The notes: generated by a model not told the origin, from the letters alone. A stretch of DNA of 9,516 bases from Spirochaetia bacterium UBA6919 (GCA_002450905.1 DKAT01000031.1:1-9516); one strand, 5' to 3'. Counted from the stretch's first letter, positions 1-6,798 are shown. Numbers and translations: made by a program.

Positions 1-304
1 CGGATTGAAATGCCTCTTTTAAGTAATTGAAGGCATTTAATGGATTCACTGTATCGCCACAGGTGAAAACATCAATCGCTGCGTATTGGTATTCGGGCCA
101 AGTGTGAATTGTCAAATGAGATTCAGCAATAACAACAACACCACTCACTCCATAAGGATTGAAATGATGAAAGACCGATTCGACGATTGTAGCATTCGTG
201 CTGATAGCCGCCTCTTCCATACATGTCTTAATGAATTCGACGTTGTTCAGACCGACTTTACAATCCATAAGTTCACCTAAAAGATGTCGTCCCAATGCTT
301 TCAT
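1..304 (-). CDS. speD: S-adenosylmethionine decarboxylase proenzyme, prokaryotic (SpeD/SpeH) type; 3' end outside the window
   Basis: This enzyme decarboxylates S-adenosylmethionine, giving the aminopropyl donor for spermidine synthesis. It is made as a proenzyme that self-cleaves to create a pyruvoyl cofactor. I translated the minus strand by hand: 101 codons are open from the ATG at 304-302 to the window edge. The start MKALGRHLLGE is typical of the family. The cleavage region GVSGVVVIAES-HLTIHTWPE is present, so the bond cut should be Glu61-Ser62, with Ser62 becoming the pyruvoyl group. His67 and Cys82 (VFTCGD) match the processing and catalytic residues known from the Thermotoga maritima enzyme (Ser63, His68, Cys83). 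The start is preceded by a strong AAAGGGGG ribosome binding site about 9 nt upstream. An ATG at 308-306 is out of frame. Family members are about 120-140 residues, so roughly 20-40 C-terminal residues are missing here. A spermidine synthase gene often follows but would lie outside the window. Confidence 0.95.
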   Translation of the reverse strand, partial: MKALGRHLLGELMDCKVGLNNVEFIKTCMEEAAISTNATIVESVFHHFNPYGVSGVVVIAESHLTIHTWPEYQYAAIDVFTCGDTVNPLNAFNYLKEAFQS

Positions 305-340
305 TCATGTAACCCCCTTTGTTTTAATATTTATGAGCCT

Positions 341-370
341 ATAATATAATAAAATTTATTGATATGTCCT
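341..370 (-). promoter_or_regulatory. possible sigma-70 promoter for speD
   Basis: On the minus strand an AGGACA -35-like hexamer (370-365) lies 18 nt from a TATTAT -10-like hexamer (346-341), about 40 nt before the speD start. The match is only partial (4/6 and 5/6), the spacer is one base longer than ideal, and the surrounding 305-529 is so A+T-rich that chance matches are expected. I saw no gene and no convincing terminator hairpin elsewhere in 305-529. Confidence 0.3.
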
Positions 371-529
371 ATTGTTTTATTGAGAATTACACGATTTTTT
401 TAATATTTTTCCAATCCTCTAAATATATTTATGGATATATATGATAATTGTATTTTAATAAATCAGATGATCTTTTCAATGATTTTTATATTCTATTTAT
501 TTAATTTTACCGAAAGGAAGATATTTTAC

Positions 530-913
530 TCAGAACTTTGTTTCTAAAGGATCATTTCCATATTCATTTCTACCCTGAGTGCCTCGTTTAAACAATAGAA
601 GGAATAACAAATAGATATTATAAAATGGAACTAAGAATACGTACCAGACATGGCTTCCAGGTCGATTGAGGTCATGGAATCTCTTGACTATTTGGATACC
701 AAGTAATATGTATAATGGTATCACTAGGATAATAAGTAAGTACAGAATAATTTCTTCTTGTTCAATATGTGTTTTATTTTTTAAATAACCTGTTAATAAT
801 AGAATAATAAGAGTTGAGCTAGCTATAAATGCATACATACCATAAAGAGCCATTGAAATCAAAAAATATTCTAATCGCCCTATTCTACCCTGTGTGGAAA
901 ATATTCTTCCCAT
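530..913 (-). CDS. DUF805 family small inner-membrane protein
   Basis: A 127-residue protein of the DUF805 (YhaH-like) family, whose function is not established. The family pattern is clear. The N-terminal motif is F-x-x-x-GRIGRLEYF (residues 5-17). A conserved KRFHDLNRPG segment (77-86) sits between the second and third membrane spans. A C-terminal RGTQGRNEYGNDP signature lies at 110-122. Three hydrophobic segments are visible, at about 17-43, 54-76 and 88-108, so it is an integral membrane protein. The start at 913 is supported by a GGAG ribosome binding site 7 nt upstream. It shares its strand with speD, but the 225-nt gap and a separate promoter candidate argue against one transcript. The assignment to the family is firm; no role can be given from sequence. 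Confidence 0.9.
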   Translation of the reverse strand: MGRIFSTQGRIGRLEYFLISMALYGMYAFIASSTLIILLLTGYLKNKTHIEQEEIILYLLIILVIPLYILLGIQIVKRFHDLNRPGSHVWYVFLVPFYNIYLLFLLLFKRGTQGRNEYGNDPLETKF

Positions 914-948
914 AACGTTACTCCGATAACATGTATAATTAACTTATG

Positions 949-976
949 AATATAAATAAAATTTCCTTATCATCAA
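949..976 (-). promoter_or_regulatory. probable promoter of the DUF805 gene
   Basis: On the minus strand TTGATG (976-971) and TATATT (954-949) are separated by 16 nt. They match the -35 consensus at 4/6 positions and the -10 consensus at 5/6. Transcription would start near 942, leaving a leader of roughly 30 nt that contains the GGAG ribosome binding site. Confidence 0.45.
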
Positions 977-1052
977 AGCATTTTAGTTTTTGATAGTCCA
1001 GATACAGATTATTTTAAATTTAAAGAGTCCATATTAGAATAACCGATTCTCA

Positions 1053-1081
1053 TTGACATTTTTTTAATGATTCACGATATT
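1053..1081 (+). promoter_or_regulatory. probable sigma-70 promoter of the fadBA operon
   Basis: A perfect TTGACA -35 box (1053-1058) is followed after 17 nt by GATATT (1076-1081; 4/6 match to TATAAT). It is the best promoter-like pair in the 243-nt gap before fadB. Transcription would begin near 1088, giving a leader of about 70 nt with no obvious structured RNA. An inverted repeat overlaps the spacer and the start region (see next entry), which would suit repression. Confidence 0.55.
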
Positions 1082-1114
1082 TAGAAATAGAGATCATTGA
1101 TTATTGAATCATTA
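1065..1114. promoter_or_regulatory. operator-like inverted repeats overlapping the fadBA promoter
   Basis: TAATGATTC (1065-1073) and its exact reverse complement GAATCATTA (1106-1114) are 32 nt apart. Nested within the right arm is a second dyad, TGATT-N4-AATCA (1098-1111). A further TCATTGA (1050-1056) touches the -35 box, and ATCATTGA recurs at 1093-1100. Repressors of fatty acid degradation of the TetR (FadR/YsiA, PsrA) or GntR class bind short dyads placed like this. No regulator gene lies in the window, so the identification as an operator is inference. Confidence 0.35.
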
Positions 1115-1156
1115 ACCATAGATGGTTCTCTCAAAAACATTTAATATGAGGTTACC

Positions 1157-3295
1157 ATGTCCAGTCATCCTTCCTTTCAAATTGAGATTACTCCCGATAA
1201 TTTTGCAATCATAACCTTTGATTTATTGAACGAGAAAGTAAATAAGTTCTCTTCTATTGTTTTGAATGAGCTTCAATCGGTTATTCAGGAATTAAAATCG
1301 AAATCTTCTATTAAGGGAGCATTATTTAGAAGTAACAAGAAGGATATTTTCATTGCTGGTGCTGATATTATTGAGTTATCCTCGATTAAAAATGAATCTG
1401 AAGGAAGAAAACTCATTGAGATGGGTCAGAATATCTTTACTGAATGGAGTGATCTTCCTTTTCCGACCTGTGCTATGATTAATGGTGCCTGTATGGGCGG
1501 GGGACTGGAATTCTCCCTCTGCTTTGATTATCGTGTGGTAAGTGATCAACCTAAGACTGTCTTAGCTCTTCCAGAAGTGAAACTGGGAATCTATCCTGCC
1601 TGGGGAGGTACCCAGCGTCTCACCCGTCTTGTTGGAGCTTATTATAGTATCGAGAATATCTGTTCCGGGAAAAATATTTATCCGAAAGAAGCCTATGAAA
1701 TGGGTCTTGTGGATGATTACTCTCCTCAGGATGATTTACAGAATAGAGCATTGGCTGTTCTTCTAATGGGAATTAGTGATTCTACATGGAAAATAAAACG
1801 AGAGGTGTTAAGAAACCCCTTATCCCTTTCTGATGATCAGTCCCTCTATACCTTTGGGCTTGCTCGGGCATATATCATGGGGGAAACGAAAGGGAATTAT
1901 CCTGCTCCCATAGCTGCACTTGATGCAATACAAGAAGGATCTTCCCTTCCATTAAAAGATGGACTTCAAAAAGAAATTGAAAAAGTCCTTCCACTCATCA
2001 CCAGTGATGTAGCTCAAAATCTCATGAATATTTTCTTCATGTCGGAGGAGTTAAAGAAGGTCAGGGGATCAGACGTTCAGGGTATTAATCCCGGTGAAAT
2101 AAAACAAGTAGCTGTCCTTGGTGCAGGGATTATGGGCGGTGGTATAGCAACAGCCAATATATACAAAGATATCCCTGTTATTATGAAAGATGTAGCTGAG
2201 GATAGAATTAAAATTGGATTTGATCAGGCTATTGATATCCTGGGTGACAGAGTTAAGAAGAATCGAATGGAACAGAAGGAAATGGATTACAAAATGGCTC
2301 TCATATCAGGCACCCTGTCGGATAAGCCTTTTCAAACCGTAGATCTAATCATCGAAGCCATTATAGAAGACGAGAAGATTAAGTCCCAGGTCTTCAAATC
2401 TATTCAGGAATATGTTCGGGACAATACTATCATTGCAAGCAATACTTCAACAATTAGTATTGATAAGCTATCAGAAAGCGTCAAGCATCCAGAAAACTTC
2501 ATAGGTCTCCATTTCTTTAATCCAGTTCACAAAATGCCTTTAGTGGAAGTAATCAGAGGAAAGAAGACCAGTGATCAGACTACTGTAACAGTTGTAAACT
2601 ATGCTAAGAAACTTGGAAAAACACCGATCGTTGTAAGAAATGGGTCTGGATTTCTTGTGAATCGACTATTACTCCCTTATTTGAATGAAGCCTGCCAGCT
2701 CTTAATGGAAGGAGTTGGATTATCCAATATAGAGAAAGTGATCACCCGATTTGGAATGCCCATGGGACCATTCACCCTCCTTGATGTGGTTGGAATAGAT
2801 ACAGCAAAGAAGGCGGGTGAAGTTTTAGTTAACGCATTCCCTGATAGAATTAAACAATCAGAAGTTCTAAATGCTCTTAACAAGAACAATCGATGGGGAC
2901 AAAAGAATGGCAAAGGGTTTTTCAAATATCCTAAAGGAAAGAAGAAAGGTGAACCAGATGAAACCTTAATGGATTCTATAAATCCTCTGATAAAGAAAGA
3001 AAAAGACTTATCTAAACACGAAATCCTTGAGCGAATGATGATTCCTATGATTCTCGAAGCAACTCGTGTTTTGGAAGATGGTATTGCCAGTTGTGTGAGA
3101 GATGTAGATATGGGTATGATCTTTGGAACAGGTTTCCCACCCTTCAGAGGAGGGTTATTACGCTACGCTGACTCTCTTGGGATTAGTAATATTTTAAAGA
3201 TCTGTGATAAATACCATGATCTGGGCATGCGATACGACCCCACCCAGATGATTTTAGACATGAACAAGAGTAATAAAACATTTTATCAATACTAA
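1157..3295 (+). CDS. fadB: fatty acid oxidation complex subunit alpha: enoyl-CoA hydratase / 3-hydroxyacyl-CoA dehydrogenase (FadB)
   Basis: A 712-residue multifunctional beta-oxidation enzyme. It hydrates trans-2-enoyl-CoA and oxidises the resulting L-3-hydroxyacyl-CoA with NAD+, passing 3-ketoacyl-CoA to the thiolase FadA. The N-terminal crotonase domain (about 1-190) has the oxyanion segment FIAGADI (65-71) and MGGGLEF (113-119). The two expected catalytic glutamates are Glu118 and Glu140 (in LPEVKLGIYP). The NAD-binding Rossmann fold starts at the glycine motif LGAGIMGGG (321-329). The dehydrogenase dyad is His452 (GLHFFNPVHKMP) with Glu464, 12 residues apart as in E. coli FadB. C-terminal helical dehydrogenase domains contain GFLVNR (498-503) and GFPPFRGG (659-666). 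Length agrees with E. coli FadB (729) and FadJ (714). A GAGG ribosome binding site at 1148-1151 supports the ATG. fadA follows after 13 nt. FadB rather than FadJ is chosen mainly because the partner thiolase is FadA-like. Confidence 0.95.
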   Translation: MSSHPSFQIEITPDNFAIITFDLLNEKVNKFSSIVLNELQSVIQELKSKSSIKGALFRSNKKDIFIAGADIIELSSIKNESEGRKLIEMGQNIFTEWSDLPFPTCAMINGACMGGGLEFSLCFDYRVVSDQPKTVLALPEVKLGIYPAWGGTQRLTRLVGAYYSIENICSGKNIYPKEAYEMGLVDDYSPQDDLQNRALAVLLMGISDSTWKIKREVLRNPLSLSDDQSLYTFGLARAYIMGETKGNYPAPIAALDAIQEGSSLPLKDGLQKEIEKVLPLITSDVAQNLMNIFFMSEELKKVRGSDVQGINPGEIKQVAVLGAGIMGGGIATANIYKDIPVIMKDVAEDRIKIGFDQAIDILGDRVKKNRMEQKEMDYKMALISGTLSDKPFQTVDLIIEAIIEDEKIKSQVFKSIQEYVRDNTIIASNTSTISIDKLSESVKHPENFIGLHFFNPVHKMPLVEVIRGKKTSDQTTVTVVNYAKKLGKTPIVVRNGSGFLVNRLLLPYLNEACQLLMEGVGLSNIEKVITRFGMPMGPFTLLDVVGIDTAKKAGEVLVNAFPDRIKQSEVLNALNKNNRWGQKNGKGFFKYPKGKKKGEPDETLMDSINPLIKKEKDLSKHEILERMMIPMILEATRVLEDGIASCVRDVDMGMIFGTGFPPFRGGLLRYADSLGISNILKICDKYHDLGMRYDPTQMILDMNKSNKTFYQY

Positions 3296-3308
3296 TTAAG
3301 AGGCTATT

Positions 3309-4469
3309 ATGAAAGAAGTTGTTATTGTTGATGCCATTCGAACTCCTATTGGAAAGGGGAATTTAAATACGGGTTATTATCGGGATACCCGTACGGATGA
3401 ATTGGCTGCCCATCTCATTCAAGAACTACTTAAACGAAATCCTATTGATCCAAAGGACGTCGAAGACGTAATTATGGGTTGTGTAATGCAGCAAGAGGAG
3501 AATGGACTCAACGTAGCTCGCCAGATTGCTCTCTTATCAGGCCTCCCTGTGGATATCTCAGCTCAGACAGTAAATCGTCTCTGTGGTTCAAGTCTACAGG
3601 CACTACACTCCGCTGTTCAGAGCATTATATCCAACTGTGGAGATGTCTACATCGTCGGTGGGATCGAACATATGACACACCTCCCCATGGATAAGGGCTT
3701 CAACCCCAACCCCAAATTATTTAAAGATTACTCCAAAGCTACGTTCAATATGGGGATTACCACGGAATTTCTTACAATGAAATATGGGATATCCCGCATG
3801 GAGCAAGATGAATTTTCCTTTAAGAGTCACCAAAAAGCAGTCAAAGCGATTAAGAACGGTTCTTTTAAAGATGAAATTATTAGCCAGTGCGTCCGATCGG
3901 AGGATGGTACACTTATGGTTACCGATATAGACCAGGGACCCCGTGAGGATACATCCATTGAAGCACTTTCCAAACTAAAACCAGCTTTCAATCCCCAGGG
4001 AGGATCTGTTACGGCTGGAAATTCCTCCCAAATAAGCGATGGTGCTTCCATCATGCTGGTGATGTCGTTAGAGAAGGCAAAGGAATATAATCTCAAACCC
4101 CTGGCTAAGGTGAAAGCTATGGCGACAGCAGGTGTGGACCCATCTCTCTTTGGAATAGGTCCGGTTTTCGCTACCCAAAAGGCTTTGAAGCGAGCCAATT
4201 TAACCCTCAATGACATCCAGGCAATCGAGCTGAACGAAGCCTTTGCAGCCCAGTCTATTGCAGTCATCCGTGATCTAAAGATTGATCAATCCCGATTGAA
4301 TCTCAACGGAGGAGCTATAGCCCTGGGTCACCCTCTTGGATGCAGTGGATCAAGAATAGCAACAACCCTCCTCCATATCATGCAAAGAAATAAATTAAAT
4401 CTCGGTCTGGCTACCATGTGTATTGGCATGGGCCAGGGTATTGCAACCATATTTGAATCAATGAATTGA
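3309..4469 (+). CDS. fadA: 3-ketoacyl-CoA thiolase (FadA), beta subunit of the fatty acid oxidation complex
   Basis: A 386-residue thiolase that cleaves 3-ketoacyl-CoA with free CoA into acetyl-CoA and a shortened acyl-CoA, the last step of each beta-oxidation turn. Length is almost identical to E. coli FadA (387), and resemblance is visible throughout, including VNRLCGSS-x-QALH and GGAIALGHPLGCSG. Active residues are Cys92 (nucleophile, NRLCGSS), His341 (ALGHPLG) and Cys371 (MCIGMGQG), with the NEAFAAQ motif at 309-315. All are present, so the enzyme should be active. The gene starts 13 nt after fadB, and an AAGAGG ribosome binding site lies at 3298-3303, so it is surely cotranscribed and should form the alpha2-beta2 complex. 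A FadI-type or acetyl-CoA acetyltransferase (AtoB) role is less likely given the fadB linkage. Confidence 0.95.
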   Translation: MKEVVIVDAIRTPIGKGNLNTGYYRDTRTDELAAHLIQELLKRNPIDPKDVEDVIMGCVMQQEENGLNVARQIALLSGLPVDISAQTVNRLCGSSLQALHSAVQSIISNCGDVYIVGGIEHMTHLPMDKGFNPNPKLFKDYSKATFNMGITTEFLTMKYGISRMEQDEFSFKSHQKAVKAIKNGSFKDEIISQCVRSEDGTLMVTDIDQGPREDTSIEALSKLKPAFNPQGGSVTAGNSSQISDGASIMLVMSLEKAKEYNLKPLAKVKAMATAGVDPSLFGIGPVFATQKALKRANLTLNDIQAIELNEAFAAQSIAVIRDLKIDQSRLNLNGGAIALGHPLGCSGSRIATTLLHIMQRNKLNLGLATMCIGMGQGIATIFESMN

Positions 4470-4572
4470 TCATTGTCAAATGATAACCCAAACACTTTGA
4501 TTATTTGAGAAAACTATTCGTTATTTTTCATGATATTTATTAGTTACCGTTATTAACCCAAAGGGTATGAAA

Positions 4573-4615
4573 AGGAACAGGATCGGAATCAAAAATTTCA
4601 GTTCCGATTGTTCTT
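4573..4615. terminator. hairpin downstream of fadA, possible operon terminator
   Basis: AGGAACA (4573-4579) pairs with TGTTCTT (4609-4615), and ATCGGAA (4582-4588) pairs with TTCCGAT (4602-4608). A 2-nt GG bulge lies on the left strand and the loop is 13 nt. The stem is 14 pairs including one G-U. It is the strongest fold in the 281-nt gap between fadA and the SecY-like remnant. No run of T follows on the plus strand, so it may be Rho-linked, an mRNA-stabilising 3' stem or a protein site rather than a classic intrinsic terminator. A weaker AT-only hairpin (ATCATT-GTCA-AATGAT, 4469-4484) overlaps the fadA stop. Confidence 0.4.
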
Positions 4616-4750
4616 AGCGCTATCATAAAAGAATTAGCTTTGGATCAAATATTCAATCCATGTTTAGTAATCATTGAATAGATCTGTCTATGAGGTGAGT
4701 TCAAATAACTTAGATAACTCTAGAGATTCTAATAAAAAAGGGCGATATTT

Positions 4751-5762
4751 ATGGACAATATGAATTCGAATCCAATTAAAACAATTCGTAATGGTTGGGG
4801 TTATCTGATACCTGTGATGTTTGTTTATGTCCTTGGATTGTGGACATTTTTACCTAGTGTAAATATAAAAGAAGTCTTGATATATTTTCATATAATTAAG
4901 GATGATTTTTTTATTGTACCATGATACCAATAAGACATTACGATCCCAGACAATTTTCATTATTTGCACTTGGGCTGATGCCCTATATTATCAGTTTATC
5001 TATTTTAAGCATCTTTTCTATATTCAGCACGAAAGTCAGAGAGATGTTTACAGAAAGGGAAAATCGGTTATCTCAAGGGTTATTCAGAGGAATGATCATT
5101 CTAGTCTGTATTATTCAGGGTGTTATTTTATATTATTTATTTCGATAACCCTGATAGTATTTATTATTGTGATTAGTTATCTGGGCCACTATTATAGAAA
5201 GGCTGATCAGAGCAGATATATTGCAGACAATAATAAAATAGATATGGACAAAATGACTTTTTACAGACCGATGTATGATATAATAAGTATAATAACTGCT
5301 ATGGGAATATTGTATTTGATCCGTGAATGTTTAGCTTTTTTTATAACACAAGATACTGAGAATTTGATTGGAATAGCCAATGCTCTCTCACAAGGACAGG
5401 ATATCTATGTTATTGTATAATTTTTCTTGGCTGTTATTTTTAGAATATATATTTTTAGATATGTTTTTATTCCAATGGAAATAAATCTTTATCAGGGGTT
5501 ATCACATGAGAATCAAACTATGAAATACTTTAATGATAAACGACATTATTATGAATTATTGAAGACTTCTGTGATTATAGGGCTGATTACCATTTTTCCT
5601 GAGATAATTTATCAGATCTATACATCTCATTTTACCAGCATATCTTTCGATATATTTTTAGATGTCCAGAAATTTGTTGGAGGAATATCGATCATTTCTT
5701 TTGTAGCTGTTGGATTAGAATTATTTGGAAAATTAAAGGATAAATCCTTGACAAGAGTTTAA
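4751..5762 (+). pseudogene. degenerate, shortened SecY-like translocon protein, split over three frames
   Basis: The pieces align in order to SecY, the protein-conducting channel. Frame 2 (4751-4923, 57 codons) gives TM1, with VYVLGLWTFLP resembling the IYLLG-x-x-IPIPG region. Frame 1 (about 4906-5148) gives QFSLFALGLMPYIISLSIL, the SecY TM2 signature SIFALGIMPYISASII, then the charged loop and TM3. Frame 3 (about 5120-5420) gives a span ending YLGHYYRKADQ, then a TM7-like segment and LSQGQDIYVIV, like QPGQPLYVLL. After an in-frame TAA at 5418-5420, frame 3 continues with FFLAVIFRIYIF, FIPMEINLYQGL (like VFNPRETADNLKKSG), TM9 ending in FPE, and TM10 FVGGISIISFVAVGLE. Total coding potential is about 337 residues against about 440 for SecY; TM4 and TM5 are not recognisable. 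The first frameshift maps to a T7 run (4906-4912), where one extra T would join frames 2 and 1. An AAGGG lies 9 nt before the first ATG. It is probably a decaying second SecY copy; sequencing error could explain some lesions but hardly the missing block. Confidence 0.75.
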
Positions 5763-5766
5763 TTAC

Positions 5767-5791
5767 AATATATTATTATATTAATTTTTTT
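5767..5791 (+). terminator. weak AT-only hairpin with T-tract between convergent genes
   Basis: AATATA (5767-5772) and TATATT (5777-5782) form a 6-bp stem with a 4-nt loop, followed by AA and seven T (5785-5791). It sits just after the SecY-like remnant and overlaps the last codons of the convergent C13 peptidase gene. The stem contains no G or C, so termination by it alone would be poor. Confidence 0.3.
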
Positions 5792-6725
5792 CTTTATTGT
5801 CAGGTTTTGAGATAGTTATAATTTTTTTCTTCTTCTTCAATTTTTTGTATAAAATATCCAAATTGATCATATCTTCACCGATATAGCTTTGTGGATAGGA
5901 ACTTCTAAAACCACCTTTAGATTCTTTTTTATAAATACATTTACTAATTCTATTTGATAGTTTATTCCATGTATCCGATTCGTATATATTATTAATCAGA
6001 CAGCCATCCCAGTAGGTATAGATATCTTCAGGTCCACAACCAAATGAAGTACGGTCATGACGGGCTGCTGTGAGAATGATACGATTTTGCTTAACCATAT
6101 TTTTTTGTGTAAATATACCAGAATAACAGGCAGACACTAAAACAATTGTCGGTGTATTTAAGCAGTATTTGTCCAGGAGTTGATTGAGTTTATTAGGGGT
6201 TAAAAATCCCTGACTTCTTATAAAAAAACCTCTTGGAGATCCGTGGGAAGTCATGTGGATCAAACATCCGTCCCCCTCTTTTATTTTTAATTCTTTTAGA
6301 GATTTTTCAAAATTATTTATACTTGTAAATCGGATTTTTTTATTTACTTTTCGATAATCTCTGGATAACTGCTTTATGTTTTTCTTTGAAACACCCAAGT
6401 CTTGAAATATTTTATATAATTTGCCCCTTGCGTTATCAAACGCCATTATACTATTATCACCTGTCATTAGAACAATTTTCCAATTTACTTTTTTAGAATC
6501 ATATATACTCTTTAGAACAGGTTTGATGGGTCTTGAATCTCCATCAAAATCAAGGGTTGGAGCCTGTACCGATTCTATTGTTTCTTTTCTATTCTTCTTT
6601 TCTTTTCTTGCTTTACGATTAATATTTGACTGGTATACATCTACAGCATTCTCTGAATTGGAAAAAGAAACCAGTGAACCTATAAATATATTTATTATAA
6701 CGATTAAAATTAAATATTTTTTCAC
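5781..6725 (-). CDS. secreted C13 family (legumain/caspase-clan) cysteine peptidase
   Basis: A 314-residue protein whose middle carries the clan CD His/Cys dyad. His161 lies in IHMTSHGSPRG (after a hydrophobic strand), and Cys200 lies in IVLVSACYSG. The following TAARHDRTSFGCG segment (219-231) is characteristic of bacterial C13 peptidases. C13 enzymes cut after Asn or Asp in legumain and serve as transamidases in GPI8; the bacterial members have no settled substrate. Residues 1-27 form a signal peptide (two Lys, then a long hydrophobic core) without a lipobox, so export to the periplasm or beyond is expected. A Lys-rich stretch lies at 38-47, and a run of lysines at 294-301 lies near the C-terminus. 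The GTG at 6725 is chosen over the ATG at 6767 because a perfect AAAAGGAG (6741-6734) sits 8 nt before it. A 148-nt gap separates it from pilZ, so it is probably its own unit. Its composition is clearly A+T-richer than fadBA. Confidence 0.85.
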   Translation of the reverse strand: MKKYLILIVIINIFIGSLVSFSNSENAVDVYQSNINRKARKEKKNRKETIESVQAPTLDFDGDSRPIKPVLKSIYDSKKVNWKIVLMTGDNSIMAFDNARGKLYKIFQDLGVSKKNIKQLSRDYRKVNKKIRFTSINNFEKSLKELKIKEGDGCLIHMTSHGSPRGFFIRSQGFLTPNKLNQLLDKYCLNTPTIVLVSACYSGIFTQKNMVKQNRIILTAARHDRTSFGCGPEDIYTYWDGCLINNIYESDTWNKLSNRISKCIYKKESKGGFRSSYPQSYIGEDMINLDILYKKLKKKKKIITISKPDNKEKN

Positions 6726-6733
6726 AAAAAATA

Positions 6734-6741
6734 CTCCTTTT
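6734..6741 (-). promoter_or_regulatory. ribosome binding site that decides the GTG start of the C13 peptidase
   Basis: AAAAGGAG reads on the minus strand with an 8-nt spacer to GTG (6725-6723). It lies inside the longer open frame that starts at ATG 6767, which has no such site. Translation from GTG also places the signal peptide exactly at the N-terminus. Confidence 0.85.
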
Positions 6742-6772
6742 AAAAGACTTAATTTATATATTAACACATTTT

Positions 6773-6778
6773 ATTATA
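6773..6778 (-). promoter_or_regulatory. possible -10 element for the C13 peptidase gene
   Basis: A perfect TATAAT reads on the minus strand at 6778-6773, with its start point about 40 nt before the GTG. No good -35 hexamer is found at 16-18 nt; TTTACA (6798-6793) is only 14 nt away. An alternative pair nearby is TTGAAT with TAATAT, spaced 17 nt. Either would place the inverted repeat at 6799-6839 immediately upstream. Confidence 0.35.
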
Positions 6779-6798
6779 AAATTCAAAATAAATGTAAA

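Noticed and set aside
86..280. Plus-strand open frame of 64 codons
   Set aside because: It lies entirely antisense to speD, whose protein is unmistakable, and its product resembles nothing.
2677..2925. Minus-strand open frame inside fadB
   Set aside because: Antisense shadow of a fully conserved FadB region; no ribosome binding site or known motif.
3479..3694. Alternative-frame open frame in fadA
   Set aside because: Overlaps the catalytic Cys92 region of fadA in another frame; no independent support.
3827..4267. Minus-strand open frame of 146 codons inside fadA
   Set aside because: Antisense shadow of the thiolase core; the composition follows the fadA codons.
4902..5420. Treating the 172-codon frame as one intact gene
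   Set aside because: Only its last two thirds resemble SecY. The first part is out of frame with the TM2-TM3 homology, which lies in frame 1, so the open frame is an accident of A+T-rich decay.
5781..6725. Caspase-like peptidase as part of an antiphage or gasdermin-type defence system
   Set aside because: It has a signal peptide and C13-specific motifs, and there is no gasdermin, nuclease, reverse transcriptase or sensor gene nearby.
6726..6767. Upstream ATG at 6767 as the start of the C13 peptidase
   Set aside because: The AAAAGGAG site lies inside that extension, 8 nt before GTG 6725, and the extension would bury the signal peptide behind 14 residues.
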